DNA of 64,000 bases from NCBI RefSeq assembly GCF_008629655.1, contig NZ_VWSG01000010.1, positions 1-64,000 of the forward strand, in the 5' to 3' direction. Below are positions 48,142 through 57,458 of this stretch, one piece after another. A program made the translations under genes and the position numbers. Position 1 is the stretch's first letter, and the number at the start of each line of letters is the position of its first letter. The notes beneath the pieces were generated by a model. The model did no database searches. It saw only the letters and a list, made by a program, of their open reading frames with translations, and was not told where the DNA came from. Source of the DNA: Paenimyroides baculatum. Its GTDB lineage: Bacteria > Bacteroidota > Bacteroidia > Flavobacteriales > Flavobacteriaceae.

Positions 48142-48471
48142 ATGCAGATTGACTTACCCGAAAAAAGATATTACAGCATAGGTGAAATTGCCAAGGCGTT
48201 TGACGTAAATGCTTCGTTGATACGTTTTTGGGAAAAGGAATTTGATATTTTGAAGCCTAAAAAAAATGCAAAAGGCAACAGAATGTTTACGCCCGAAGAT
48301 TTAAAAAACCTTAAAACGATTTATCATCTGGTAAAAGAAAAGGGATTTACGTTAGACGGCGCAAAAGATTTTTTAAAGAACAACAAGAAAAATCCGCTGA
48401 ATATAATTGAAATTATCGAAAAATTAGAGCTTATCAAAAAACAATTAATTATTATTAAAAACGAAATCTAA
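48142..48471 (+). CDS. MerR-family transcriptional regulator
   Basis: DNA-binding protein of 109 residues (ATG at 48142 preferred over a TTG at 48133). The winged HTH is typical of MerR (YYSIGEIAKAFDVNASLIRFWEKEFDILKPKKNAKGNRMFTPEDL). A dimerisation helix follows and there is no effector domain or metal-binding cysteine. It precedes lemA by 12 bases and heads a lemA-TPM-TPM operon. Confidence 0.9.
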   Translation: MQIDLPEKRYYSIGEIAKAFDVNASLIRFWEKEFDILKPKKNAKGNRMFTPEDLKNLKTIYHLVKEKGFTLDGAKDFLKNNKKNPLNIIEIIEKLELIKKQLIIIKNEI

Positions 48472-48483
48472 TTTAAAAAATTT

Positions 48484-49068
48484 ATGAAAAAAATTCTTCC
48501 TATTATCATTGTATTGGTAGTTTTAATTGGTGGTTATTTTTTATTAGCTATGAATTATCAAAATGGAGCGCTGAAGTTAAAGCAAGCTAGTGATAAATCA
48601 TGGGCAGACGTACAAGGTGCTTATCAAAGAAGAAACGATTTAATTGAAAATTTAGTAAATACCGTAAAAGGTGCTGCCGATTTTGAAAAATCTACATTAG
48701 AGGCTGTTATTAACGCACGCGCAAAAGCAACTCAAACTACTATTGATCCATCAAATATGACACCTGAAAAAATGGCTGAATTCCAACAAGCACAAACAGG
48801 TGTTTCAAGTGCATTAAGCAGATTATTAGTTACGGTTGAACAATATCCTGATTTAAAAACCAATCAGAACTTTTTAAAGTTACAAGATGAATTAGCATCA
48901 ACAGAAAATCAGATTTTAACGGCACGTACACGTTTTAACGAGACTGTTGAAATATATAACGGATATGTTTTAAAAATGCCAAACAAATTTTTCTTGAGCG
49001 GATATCCAGAAAAACCTTTCTTTAAAGCTGATGCTGGTGCAGAGAAAGCTCCGGAAGTAAAATTCTAA
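48484..49068 (+). CDS. lemA: LemA family protein
   Basis: Membrane-anchored helical protein of 194 residues. An N-terminal membrane segment (residues 4-23) and the LemA blocks WADVQGAYQRRNDLIENLVNTVKGAADFEKSTLEAVINARAKA and TVEQYPDLKTNQNFLKLQDELASTENQI are clear. The function is uncertain in bacteria; it is often found next to TPM-domain proteins, as here. Confidence 0.95.
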   Translation: MKKILPIIIVLVVLIGGYFLLAMNYQNGALKLKQASDKSWADVQGAYQRRNDLIENLVNTVKGAADFEKSTLEAVINARAKATQTTIDPSNMTPEKMAEFQQAQTGVSSALSRLLVTVEQYPDLKTNQNFLKLQDELASTENQILTARTRFNETVEIYNGYVLKMPNKFFLSGYPEKPFFKADAGAEKAPEVKF

Positions 49069-49071
49069 AAC

Positions 49072-49512
49072 ATGTCGATAACAGAAGATTTTTTAAGCAG
49101 CAGCGAAGAGCAGGAAATTGTAGCAGCTATTGTAAAAGCCGAAAAAGAAACATCGGGTGAGATACGCGTGCATATAGAAGAACATTCCGATTTACCTGTA
49201 TTAGAACGTGCCCAAGAAGTTTTTAAAATGTTGAAAATGCATAAAACAAGCGCCCGCAACGGCGTTTTGTTTTATATAGGCGTTAAAGATCGTCATTTTG
49301 CAATTATTGGCGATGATGGAATTGATGCTGTTGTACCTTACGATTTCTGGGAAAATACCAAGAAAACGGTTATCGATCATTTTAAGGCAAACAACTTTAA
49401 GCAAGGCATTATTGCAGGCATTCTTCAAAGCGGCAAACAATTAAAACATTTCTTTCCGTACAATGGTAAAGATGATGTAAACGAATTACCAAACGAAATT
49501 TCAAGAGGTTAA
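49072..49512 (+). CDS. TPM domain protein (YgcG-like), short form
   Basis: Protein of 146 residues with a TPM domain (IVAAIVKAEKETSGEIRVHIEEH, then RNGVLFYIGVKDRHFAIIGDDGID) and no signal peptide or membrane segment, so it is predicted cytoplasmic. It starts 4 bases after lemA, and its stop overlaps the start of the next TPM gene. Confidence 0.9.
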   Translation: MSITEDFLSSSEEQEIVAAIVKAEKETSGEIRVHIEEHSDLPVLERAQEVFKMLKMHKTSARNGVLFYIGVKDRHFAIIGDDGIDAVVPYDFWENTKKTVIDHFKANNFKQGIIAGILQSGKQLKHFFPYNGKDDVNELPNEISRG

Positions 49513-50312
49513 TGAATCAGTTTAAAAAAATAGCAACATTATTTGTCTTGTTTTTTCCGTTGCTGGTTCTGGCTCAGTTCAACATTCCGGAAAAACCATC
49601 AAAGGCAAGCGAACAAACCAGCGTTTTTGACTATGCCAATTTATTGTCGGCAAGCGAAAAACAGCAATTAGAACAAAAACTAATTAGTTACGCCGATACC
49701 ACATCAACCCAGATTGTGGTAGCTATTATTCCCAGTTTAAATGGAGAATATGAAGGAGAATTAGCTCCGAAATGGGCACACAAATGGGGAATTGGTCAGG
49801 CAGATAAAGACAATGGTGTTTTTATTTTGTTGGCACAAAAAGAAAAAAAGTTATGGATTGCTCCCGGTTACGGATTGGAACATCTTTTAACTGCTGGAAT
49901 TAACGGAGAAATCATTCGAAATTTTATCATTCCCGAATTTAAAAAAGGCGATTATTATGCCGGATTAGATATTGGAACCACCAAATTAATGGATCTTTTT
50001 TCGGGAACCTATAAAGGAACCCGACAAGAAAACAAGGAAAGTGGCGGTGGAATTCCGGGCTTTTTCATCGTATTAATTGTAATCATTGTCCTTATAATTG
50101 TCAGTAAAGCTGGCGGCGGCAAAGGAAACAACGGCGGCAGACGCGGCGGCCCCGACTTAATGGATATTATTATCTTAAGCAGTTTAGGTCGTGGCGGCGG
50201 TGGAAGTGGCGGCTTTGGCGGTTCTTCAGGAGGCGGTGGCTTCGGTGGAGGATTTGGAGGCGGCTTCGGCGGTGGAGGTTTCTCTGGCGGTGGTGCCGGC
50301 GGAAGTTGGTAA
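49512..50312 (+). CDS. TPM domain membrane protein with glycine-rich tail (YgcG-like)
   Basis: Protein of 266 residues: signal peptide (cleavage near VLAQ), TPM domain (about 35-165, with VFDYANLLSASEKQQLEQKL and APGYGLEHLLTAGINGEIIRNFIIPEFKKGDYYAGL), a membrane helix (about 178-195) and a tail rich in Gly, Phe and Ser. Homologues such as Psb32/YgcG have acid-phosphatase activity in plants; the bacterial role is unknown. The ATG overlaps the previous stop (TAATG). Confidence 0.92.
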   Translation: MNQFKKIATLFVLFFPLLVLAQFNIPEKPSKASEQTSVFDYANLLSASEKQQLEQKLISYADTTSTQIVVAIIPSLNGEYEGELAPKWAHKWGIGQADKDNGVFILLAQKEKKLWIAPGYGLEHLLTAGINGEIIRNFIIPEFKKGDYYAGLDIGTTKLMDLFSGTYKGTRQENKESGGGIPGFFIVLIVIIVLIIVSKAGGGKGNNGGRRGGPDLMDIIILSSLGRGGGGSGGFGGSSGGGGFGGGFGGGFGGGGFSGGGAGGSW

Positions 50313-50330
50313 ATACCCATTCAAAATATT

Positions 50331-50358
50331 AAAAAGCAGTTCGTTTGAACTGCTTTTT
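50331..50358 (+). terminator. Terminator of the MerR-lemA-TPM operon
   Basis: A 12-bp perfect stem (50331-50342 with 50347-50358) with a four-base loop ends in a T-run. Confidence 0.9.
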
Positions 50359-50404
50359 GTTTTATTTGCTTAATAGAATTTCCACTAAATATCATAAATA
50401 AAAA

Positions 50405-50430
50405 AAGAGAATCAATTTCTTGATTCTCTT
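50405..50430 (-). terminator. Terminator of the initiator tRNA genes
   Basis: An 11-bp stem (50405-50415 with 50420-50430) with a four-base loop and a long T-run on the minus strand lies just past the second tRNA. Confidence 0.85.
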
Positions 50431-50434
50431 CTAG

Positions 50435-50507
<73 letters not shown>

Positions 50508-50584
50508 CTGTGCGTTTTGTTGAATTTTTACTACGATTAAAAAACAAAATTCTAAACATTTTTTAAAAGGACTTTTAGTCTTAG

Positions 50585-50657
<73 letters not shown>

Positions 50658-50746
50658 CTATTGTGGTGCAAATGTAAGGCGACTTTTTGGAATACCCAAA
50701 CTTTTTTCAGAAAATTATAAAATTAGTGTGTTTCACTATTATTAAG

Positions 50747-50754
50747 TAACTTTG
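50747..50754 (+). promoter_or_regulatory. -7 promoter element of era
   Basis: The plus strand reads TAACTTTG (TAnnTTTG), 18-26 bases before the era ATG at 50773. The -33 TTG is not obvious. Confidence 0.5.
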
Positions 50755-50772
50755 CAAATTATTATAGAAATT

Positions 50773-51657
50773 ATGTCGCACAAAGCTGGTTTTATAAATA
50801 TTATCGGAAATCCAAATGTAGGAAAATCAACCTTAATGAATGCGTTTATTGGTGAGCGTTTATCAATCATTACCTCTAAAGCACAAACAACGCGCCACCG
50901 TATTTTCGGAATTGTAAATGGTGACGATTTTCAAATGGTTTTTTCAGACACTCCCGGAATCATCAAGCCTGCTTATGAATTGCAGACTTCGATGATGGAT
51001 TTTGTAAAATCGGCGTTTGAAGATGCAGACATTCTTTTATATATGGTTGAAGTGGGCGAACGCGAATTAAAAGACGAAGCCTTCTTTACCAAAATTACTA
51101 ATGCAAAAGTTCCGGTTTTACTGTTGTTGAATAAGATCGACAAATCAAACCAGGAGCATTTGGAAGAACAGGTTGCTTTGTGGAAAGAAAAAGTTCCTAA
51201 TGCAGAAATAATTCCAATATCGGCACTAAACAATTTTAATGTAGATACTGTTTTTAACCGTATTTTAGAATTAATGCCAGAATCGCCACCTTATTATCCA
51301 AAAGATGCATTGACCGATAAACCTGAACGTTTCTTTGTTAATGAAATCATTCGCGAGAAAATTCTTTTAAACTATCAAAAGGAAATTCCATATTCGGTAG
51401 AGATCGAAACTGAAGAGTTTAAAGAAGAAGAAAAGATCATTCACATTAAAGCCGTAATTATGGTAGAGCGTGACAGCCAAAAAGGCATCATCATTGGTCA
51501 TAAAGGTTCAGCTTTAAAGAAGGTAGGAATGGAAGCGCGTGCCGAATTAGAAAAGTTTTTCGACAAGCAGGTTCACATAGAATTGTTCGTTAAAGTAAAC
51601 AAAGACTGGCGAAACAATCAGTTCCAATTACGCCGTTTCGGGTATCAACAAAAATAA
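50773..51657 (+). CDS. era: GTPase Era
   Basis: Ribosome assembly GTPase of 294 residues that binds 16S rRNA. The frame is open from 50752, but the ATG at 50773 ([12 protein letters not shown]) is the family start. G1 (GNPNVGKST), G3 (DTPGI), G4 (NKID) and a C-terminal KH domain ([24 protein letters not shown]) are present. It lies 29 bases before der. Confidence 0.97.
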   Translation: MSHKAGFINIIGNPNVGKSTLMNAFIGERLSIITSKAQTTRHRIFGIVNGDDFQMVFSDTPGIIKPAYELQTSMMDFVKSAFEDADILLYMVEVGERELKDEAFFTKITNAKVPVLLLLNKIDKSNQEHLEEQVALWKEKVPNAEIIPISALNNFNVDTVFNRILELMPESPPYYPKDALTDKPERFFVNEIIREKILLNYQKEIPYSVEIETEEFKEEEKIIHIKAVIMVERDSQKGIIIGHKGSALKKVGMEARAELEKFFDKQVHIELFVKVNKDWRNNQFQLRRFGYQQK

Positions 51658-51686
51658 AATCAACACTTTTTAAAAGTGCACGTTAT

Positions 51687-52997
51687 ATGAACAACATTGT
51701 AGCAATTGTAGGTAGACCTAATGTAGGAAAGTCTACGTTTTTTAACCGTCTTATTCAAAGACGCGAAGCCATAGTAGATTCGGTAAGTGGTGTTACCCGT
51801 GATCGTAATTATGGAAAATCAGAATGGAACGGAAAAGAATTCTCTGTAATAGATACAGGTGGATATATTAAAGGATCAGACGATATTTTTGAAGCCGAAA
51901 TACGCAAACAGGTTGAATTAGCAATTGATGAAGCCGATGCGATTGTATTTTTGGTTGATGTAGAAGAAGGAATTACCCCAATGGACAACGAAGTGGCAAA
52001 ACTGCTACGCAAAGTTACCAAACCGGTTTTACTGGTTGTAAATAAAGTAGATAACGCCAAACGCGAACAAGACGCTTTTGAATTTTACAATTTAGGATTG
52101 GGCGAATACGTTACTATGTCTGGAATGAGCGGATCTGGAACGGGTGAGGTTTTAGACAGAATTGTTGAAATTTTACCTGAATTACCAGAAGTAGAAGAAG
52201 CTCCGGAAGAATTACCGCGTTTTGCAGTGGTTGGAAGACCAAATGCAGGGAAATCGAGCTTTATTAATGCTTTGATTGGCGAAGATCGTTTCGTGGTTAC
52301 AGATATTGCTGGAACGACTCGTGATGCAATCGACACGAAATACAACCGTTTTGGTTTTGAATTTAATTTGGTTGATACAGCTGGTATCCGCAGAAAAGCT
52401 AAAGTAAAAGAAGATTTAGAATTTTACTCGGTAATGCGCTCGGTACGTGCTATTGAACATGCCGATGTATGTATTTTGGTGATTGATGCTACCCGCGGAT
52501 TTGAAGGTCAGGATCAAAGTATTTTCTGGTTGGCAGAAAAAAACCGCAAGGGAATTGTGATTTTGGTTAACAAGTGGGATTTGGTGGAAAAAGAAACCAT
52601 GACTTCTTATGACTACGAGAAAAAAATACGCGAAGAAATAGCTCCGTTTACTGATGTGCCTATTCTTTTTGTATCGGCATTAACAAAACAGCGTTTGCTA
52701 AAAGCGTTAGAAACTGCCGTTCAGGTTTACGAAAACCGCAAACAGCGTATTGCAACATCGAAATTTAACGATACCATGTTGCCGATTATCGAACACAATC
52801 CGCCACCGGCAATTAAAGGTAAATACATTAAAATTAAATACTGTATGCAGTTGCCAACACCTGTACCGCAATTTGTGTTTTTTGCAAATTTACCGCAGTA
52901 TATTAAAGATCCGTACAAACGTTACGTTGAAAATAAATTACGAGAAATTTACGATTTTGAAGGCGTGCCGATCGAAATCTATTTTCGTCAGAAATAA
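51687..52997 (+). CDS. der: GTPase Der (EngA)
   Basis: Ribosome assembly factor of 436 residues with two GTPase domains in tandem. The first has [12 protein letters not shown] and NKVD. The second has [16 protein letters not shown] and NKWD. A C-terminal KH-like domain follows. It is downstream of era, a common pairing, and ends in a strong terminator. Confidence 0.97.
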   Translation: MNNIVAIVGRPNVGKSTFFNRLIQRREAIVDSVSGVTRDRNYGKSEWNGKEFSVIDTGGYIKGSDDIFEAEIRKQVELAIDEADAIVFLVDVEEGITPMDNEVAKLLRKVTKPVLLVVNKVDNAKREQDAFEFYNLGLGEYVTMSGMSGSGTGEVLDRIVEILPELPEVEEAPEELPRFAVVGRPNAGKSSFINALIGEDRFVVTDIAGTTRDAIDTKYNRFGFEFNLVDTAGIRRKAKVKEDLEFYSVMRSVRAIEHADVCILVIDATRGFEGQDQSIFWLAEKNRKGIVILVNKWDLVEKETMTSYDYEKKIREEIAPFTDVPILFVSALTKQRLLKALETAVQVYENRKQRIATSKFNDTMLPIIEHNPPPAIKGKYIKIKYCMQLPTPVPQFVFFANLPQYIKDPYKRYVENKLREIYDFEGVPIEIYFRQK

Positions 52998-53001
52998 TTA
53001 C

Positions 53002-53031
53002 AAAAGGAAAGAATTAAAAGTCTTTCCTTTT
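53002..53031 (+). terminator. Terminator of der
   Basis: An 11-bp stem (53002-53012 with 53021-53031) with T-run downstream, five bases past the der stop. Confidence 0.85.
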
Positions 53032-53062
53032 TTTGTATTTTTAAATCGATCAAAAACACACT

Positions 53063-53837
53063 ATGCGTTCAATCTATTTAAAATTAGCTTCATTCTTCAT
53101 TTCGTTATACCTGATTCTATGCCTAATAATGTATTTTAATCAGGAAAGTTTTATTTTTCATCCACTAAAGATTAATCAAAGAAACGAAGTACACCTATCC
53201 AAATAGTTTTAAGGAAATAGATCTTAAAACGAGCGATGGTACCACAATAAACAATCTGTATTTTGAAACCGAAAGCCCTAAAGGCGCTGTTTATTTTCTT
53301 CACGGTAATGCAGGTAACTTATCTACATGGGGTAACGTTGCTCCACTTTATCTGGAATCGGGTTATAATGTTTTTATTACAGATTACAGAGGTTTTGGAA
53401 AAAGCGAAGGAACTATCACAGATCAAACACAATTATTTTCGGATGCACAATTGGGGTATGATTTTCTGAAAAAGGATTTTAAAGAACGACCAAATCATTG
53501 TTGTAGGATATTATATTCTATTGGAACTGGAATTCCATCATATTTAGCATCAGCAAACAATCCTAAACTACTGATTTTACAAGCGCCTTACTATAATTTA
53601 AAAACCGAAATGAAATCAAGTTTTCCGTTTCTTCCTACTTTCATTTTAAAATATCCATTCGAAAATAATTTGAATCTATCAAAAGTCAAAAGTCCGACTT
53701 TTATCTTTCACGGAGACAAGGATTATGTAATTACGCACGAAAATTCATTAAAACTAAAGGCTGTTTTAAAGGAGAAGGATTCAGTTATTATTCTTAAAAA
53801 TCAAGATCATATTGGTATTAACGATAATGCAGAATAA
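53063..53837 (+). pseudogene. Decayed alpha/beta-hydrolase (BAAT/abhydrolase-like)
   Basis: An ATG at 53063 starts a membrane-leader-like frame that stops at a TAG after 48 codons. Shifting by one base at about 53176-53183 continues a good alpha/beta-hydrolase: YFLHGNAGNLSTW, VFITDYRGFGKSEG, then FIFHGDKDYVI. Around 53484-53516 an extra base and about five inserted bases change the segment expected to read DQIIVVGYSIG, so only YSIG of the nucleophile elbow survives. The frame ends after NDNAE where the family usually has about 20 more residues, so a further lesion near 53837 is likely. It is inactive as it stands, unless these are sequencing errors. Confidence 0.8.
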
Positions 53838-53945
53838 AAAAAGTTCATAAAACTGCTGTAATATCATTATTAAACTTTAAAACTGATATTATTTTCTATA
53901 TCATATTCAAATTTTATCTATTGAAAACTTCCAGTTAAAAAACCT

Positions 53946-53972
53946 TATTTTTATTTGTTATAAATAAAAATA
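53946..53972. promoter_or_regulatory. Palindrome overlapping the -33 region of the siderophore receptor promoter
   Basis: An 11-bp perfect inverted repeat (53946-53956 with 53962-53972) with a five-base spacer covers the -33 TTG at 53955-53957. Position suggests an operator; Fur is the obvious guess for an iron-uptake gene, but the identity is inferred. Confidence 0.5.
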
Positions 53973-53984
53973 AAATTACTTTTG
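53955..53984 (+). promoter_or_regulatory. Consensus Bacteroidota promoter of the siderophore receptor operon
   Basis: A -33 TTG (53955-53957), 19 bases, then TACTTTTG (53977-53984), 18 bases before the ATG at 54003. The match to the phylum consensus is complete. Confidence 0.75.
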
Positions 53985-54002
53985 CATCAAATTTTTTAAA
54001 AG

Positions 54003-56171
54003 ATGAAAAAATTATTACTAATTATTCCTGCGGTTACTGTAGCCTTTGATGCAAGCGCACAAGAAACCGACTCTATAAAATCTGACAATTTAGATGAATT
54101 AATTATTGAAGCTTATATTCAAAAAAGTGTAAATTCATCAAACAAAATGCCCTTAAAAGACATTGAGAATCCACAGGTTTACAATGTTATCAATAAAAAT
54201 ATATTAAAAGAGCAAGTAGTAACCACTTTTAGCGATGCTATGAAAAATGCCACAGGTGTTTCGCGCTTATGGGAATCTACAGGTCGTGGAAGCGATGGTG
54301 CTGAGTTTTATTCTATGAGAGGCTTTTCTACGCAACCTCGTTTATTAAACGGTATGCCAAGTTTTAGCAATGGGAGTCTAGATCCTGCAAATATAGAAAG
54401 TATCGAAGTTATTAAAGGACCATCAGGGACTATGTATGGTGGAAATTTAGTATCGTACGGTGGTTTAATTAATATTACTACTAAAAAACCTTACGAAAAT
54501 TTTGGCGGCGAAATGGGTTATACCAATGGATCATACGGATTAAACCGTGTTACTGCCGATATTAATACGCCACTGAACAAACAAACATCTTTTCGTTTAA
54601 ATACCGCATACCAATACCGCAATTCATTTCAGGATGCAGGTTTTAGCAAATCGTTATTTTTTGCGCCATCGTTAAAATTTGTGGCTAATGACCGACTGAC
54701 TTTCTTTGTGAATACAGAATTTAAAAGCTCTGAAGCTGCCAATGCGCCTATGATCTTTTTAAGCAGATACAGTCCGTTATCATTTCAATCAATAGATTTA
54801 TTCGAACAAAACTATAAAAAATCGTACACCAGCAACGATTTAACCATAAAAAACCCAACGTTCAATTTACAAGCGTATGCGGTGTATCAATTATCTGAAA
54901 ATTGGACATCGACAACGATTGTTACAAAAACCAATGCAAAAACCAGCGGCTATTACCACTATTTATGGGATTCTGCAAACGGGAACGAATTTACACGATT
55001 TATAACAAAAGGCGAAGCAGAAACAAACGCAACAGGTATTCAGCAAAATTTTGTAGGAACTTACAATATTGGTTCGGTTAAAAATAAATTGGTTGCAGGT
55101 TTAGATTATTTTCAAAGAAAATTTACTGTTGGCGGTACAGGTTGGGCAAGTTACGGAACAGTTTCTTTAATAGATCAAGCTGATTTTATTGTTGATGCTA
55201 ACAATGTAAAGCAACAAACAATGTTAACTACACCGCATGTTGATGCCGCCTTATTAGGAACATCGCAAGCATTACAATCGGCAGAAACAAAGATTTATAG
55301 TGCATATGCATCAAACGTAATTGAGTTTTTACCAAATTTATCGGCAATGATCAGTTTACGTGCCGATCATTTTACAGGACAGCCAACAGCTTATTCAACT
55401 GATAAATTAAAAGAAAGAACAACATTTTCTCCAAAATTCGGTGTGGTTTATCAGCCAATTCAAGATAAGTTATCGGTTTTTGCTAACTTTATGAACGGTT
55501 TTCAATATTTAGATGCCGCTGCCATTGACGTTACAGACGAAGACGGAAACATTGTTGGTAGAGAATTACGTTATTTTGAACCTGAACAAGCAAACCAATG
55601 GGAAGTTGGTACAAAAGCAAGTTTAATTAAAGACCGTTTATCGGTTACGGCAAGCTACTACGATATTAAAGTAAAAAACAAAGTGATGGGTAACGGTATA
55701 GATGCTACACAAGCCGGCGAAGTAGAAAGTAAAGGTTTTGAAGTAAGTGTATTAGGAAGTCCAATCAACGGCTTAAACATTATTGTAGGATATAGCCACA
55801 ACGATAACAAAGTAATTAACGATGCAGCAGATTCTGGTTATTTAGGTTTAAGAACAGAAGAAGCTGGTCCTGAAAATTTATTTAACTTTTGGGCAAATTA
55901 CACGGTTCAACAAGGTGCTTTAAAAAATTTCGGATTAGGTTTTGGTGCCAATTCTGCAAGTAAATTGCTTACTCTTAACAGATCAACTATTGGAACATTT
56001 GCTTTGCCGGGCTACACAGTTTTTAACGCAGCACTATCTTACAATGCCGAAAAATACAGCGCTGTTTTAAAAGTTGATAATCTTACTAATGAGAAATATT
56101 TTATAGGTTGGTCAACCATCAACCCGCAATTTGCAAGATCTATTTCGTTAGGTTTAAACTATAAATTCTAA
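54003..56171 (+). CDS. TonB-dependent siderophore receptor
   Basis: Outer-membrane receptor of 722 residues. A signal peptide (cleavage near ASAQ) precedes a plug (FSDAMKNATGVSRLWESTGRGSDGAEFYSMRGFSTQPRLLNGMPSF, IEVIKGPSGTMYGGNLVSYGGLINITTKKP) of the ferric-siderophore type and a barrel ending in SISLGLNYKF. It has no carboxypeptidase-D-like domain, unlike the other TonB receptors here. The PepSY gene follows with a one-base overlap of stop and start. Regulation by iron is suggested by function and by the palindrome at its promoter. Confidence 0.93.
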   Translation: MKKLLLIIPAVTVAFDASAQETDSIKSDNLDELIIEAYIQKSVNSSNKMPLKDIENPQVYNVINKNILKEQVVTTFSDAMKNATGVSRLWESTGRGSDGAEFYSMRGFSTQPRLLNGMPSFSNGSLDPANIESIEVIKGPSGTMYGGNLVSYGGLINITTKKPYENFGGEMGYTNGSYGLNRVTADINTPLNKQTSFRLNTAYQYRNSFQDAGFSKSLFFAPSLKFVANDRLTFFVNTEFKSSEAANAPMIFLSRYSPLSFQSIDLFEQNYKKSYTSNDLTIKNPTFNLQAYAVYQLSENWTSTTIVTKTNAKTSGYYHYLWDSANGNEFTRFITKGEAETNATGIQQNFVGTYNIGSVKNKLVAGLDYFQRKFTVGGTGWASYGTVSLIDQADFIVDANNVKQQTMLTTPHVDAALLGTSQALQSAETKIYSAYASNVIEFLPNLSAMISLRADHFTGQPTAYSTDKLKERTTFSPKFGVVYQPIQDKLSVFANFMNGFQYLDAAAIDVTDEDGNIVGRELRYFEPEQANQWEVGTKASLIKDRLSVTASYYDIKVKNKVMGNGIDATQAGEVESKGFEVSVLGSPINGLNIIVGYSHNDNKVINDAADSGYLGLRTEEAGPENLFNFWANYTVQQGALKNFGLGFGANSASKLLTLNRSTIGTFALPGYTVFNAALSYNAEKYSAVLKVDNLTNEKYFIGWSTINPQFARSISLGLNYKF

Positions 56172-57382
56172 TGACAAAAAAGAAAGATAAAAAGCAAAAA
56201 AGCAAATTCAAAAAATTAATAGGCAAGCTGCACCTTTGGTTCGGCTTGCTTATTGGTTCTATTGTGTTTTTTATTTCGATAACAGGCGCATTGTACGTTT
56301 TTAAAGACGAAATAGAAGGCGTTCAGCGTAAAGAATACATTTACCACAACGAACCAGACTATCAAAACAAAGAAAAGCTTACCATTAAAACGTTAGAGCG
56401 TTTAGTAGAACAGCAGGTTCCAGAGAAATACCCGATACATTGGGCTAATATTCCTATAGACCATGCACTGTCGTACCAATTTTATTATTACGAACGAAAC
56501 GAACATGCTTGGAATTATTTCGATGAATACCCCGTTTACAAATTAGCGTATGTAAACCCATACAACGGCAAGGTTTTACAAGTGTACGACGAAAAGAACG
56601 GCTTTTTTAACATTGTAAAAATGCTGCATTGGAGCTTTCTTTTAAATTCTGATTGGGGAAAATGGGTTACGGGAATTCCGGTTTTAATTTTTGTCTTTAT
56701 GCTTATTTCGGGCATTATTTTATGGTGGCCAAAAAACAAGGCAGCACGCAAACAACGCTTTTGGTTTAAGTGGAAAAACATTAAAAGCTGGAAACGTAAA
56801 AACTACGATATGCATAATATTATTGGTTTTTACACATCGTTTTTTGCCTTAATTTTTTCAATTACCGGTTTGTTTTATGCCTTCTTTTTTATTCAGGCAA
56901 TAATTTACGTTGTTTTTTCGGGCGGAAATACCCAGTACCCTGATTTTTCGTACATTAAAACCACAGCTCCCGAAGAATTAAGAACCGAAACTACGTTAGA
57001 CAAGATTGCACAAAAAGTAGAAGAATTATATCCTGATGCGTATATGTTTGCTTTAGATTTGGGACATGAACATATAGACGATCACGAACATCCTAATTTT
57101 GAAGTTTACGTTAGACATCTTTCGTATTCGTACCACAAAAACAGTAATTTAATTTTCGATAAAAACTCGGGTGAATTACTTCACACAAGAAACCCTGAAA
57201 ACAAAGATTTTGGCGAGAAAATGATCAGCGCTAATTACGATATTCACGTAGGATCGATCTTTGGTTTGCCTACCAAAATAATAGCTTTTATTGTAAGTTT
57301 GCTGTGCGCCAGCTTACCAGTTACGGGTTTTATGATTTGGTACGGCAGAAAAAAAAAAGTTAAAAGTTCAACCTATAATTGA
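56171..57382 (+). CDS. PepSY-associated transmembrane protein
   Basis: Inner-membrane protein of 403 residues with four predicted membrane segments. The first (LHLWFGLLIGSIVFFISITGALYVFKDEIE) is the classic PepSY-TM start, with a histidine of the type seen in haem-binding or ferric-reductase relatives. It is translationally coupled to the siderophore receptor, so a role in reducing or releasing iron from the imported chelate is plausible, but inferred. Confidence 0.9.
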   Translation: MTKKKDKKQKSKFKKLIGKLHLWFGLLIGSIVFFISITGALYVFKDEIEGVQRKEYIYHNEPDYQNKEKLTIKTLERLVEQQVPEKYPIHWANIPIDHALSYQFYYYERNEHAWNYFDEYPVYKLAYVNPYNGKVLQVYDEKNGFFNIVKMLHWSFLLNSDWGKWVTGIPVLIFVFMLISGIILWWPKNKAARKQRFWFKWKNIKSWKRKNYDMHNIIGFYTSFFALIFSITGLFYAFFFIQAIIYVVFSGGNTQYPDFSYIKTTAPEELRTETTLDKIAQKVEELYPDAYMFALDLGHEHIDDHEHPNFEVYVRHLSYSYHKNSNLIFDKNSGELLHTRNPENKDFGEKMISANYDIHVGSIFGLPTKIIAFIVSLLCASLPVTGFMIWYGRKKKVKSSTYN

Positions 57383-57408
57383 ATATAAAATAGGTGAAGC
57401 CAATTTAA

Positions 57409-57444
57409 AAAGCGATTTTTCATAGTTATATGAAGAATCGCTTT
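57409..57444 (+). terminator. Terminator after the PepSY gene
   Basis: A 9-bp stem (57409-57417 with 57436-57444) extended by further pairs in the loop, followed by T-rich sequence that also contains the -7-like TATTTTTG (57447-57454) of the next gene. Confidence 0.7.
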
Positions 57445-57458
57445 CTTATTTTTGCTTT

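Noticed and set aside
50009..50320. Proline-rich frame on the minus strand
   Set aside because: It is the complement of the glycine-rich tail of the TPM protein and has no other support.
50191..50373. Alternative plus-strand frame in the glycine-rich repeat region
   Set aside because: It is a frame-shifted reading of the same GGC-rich repeat of the TPM gene.
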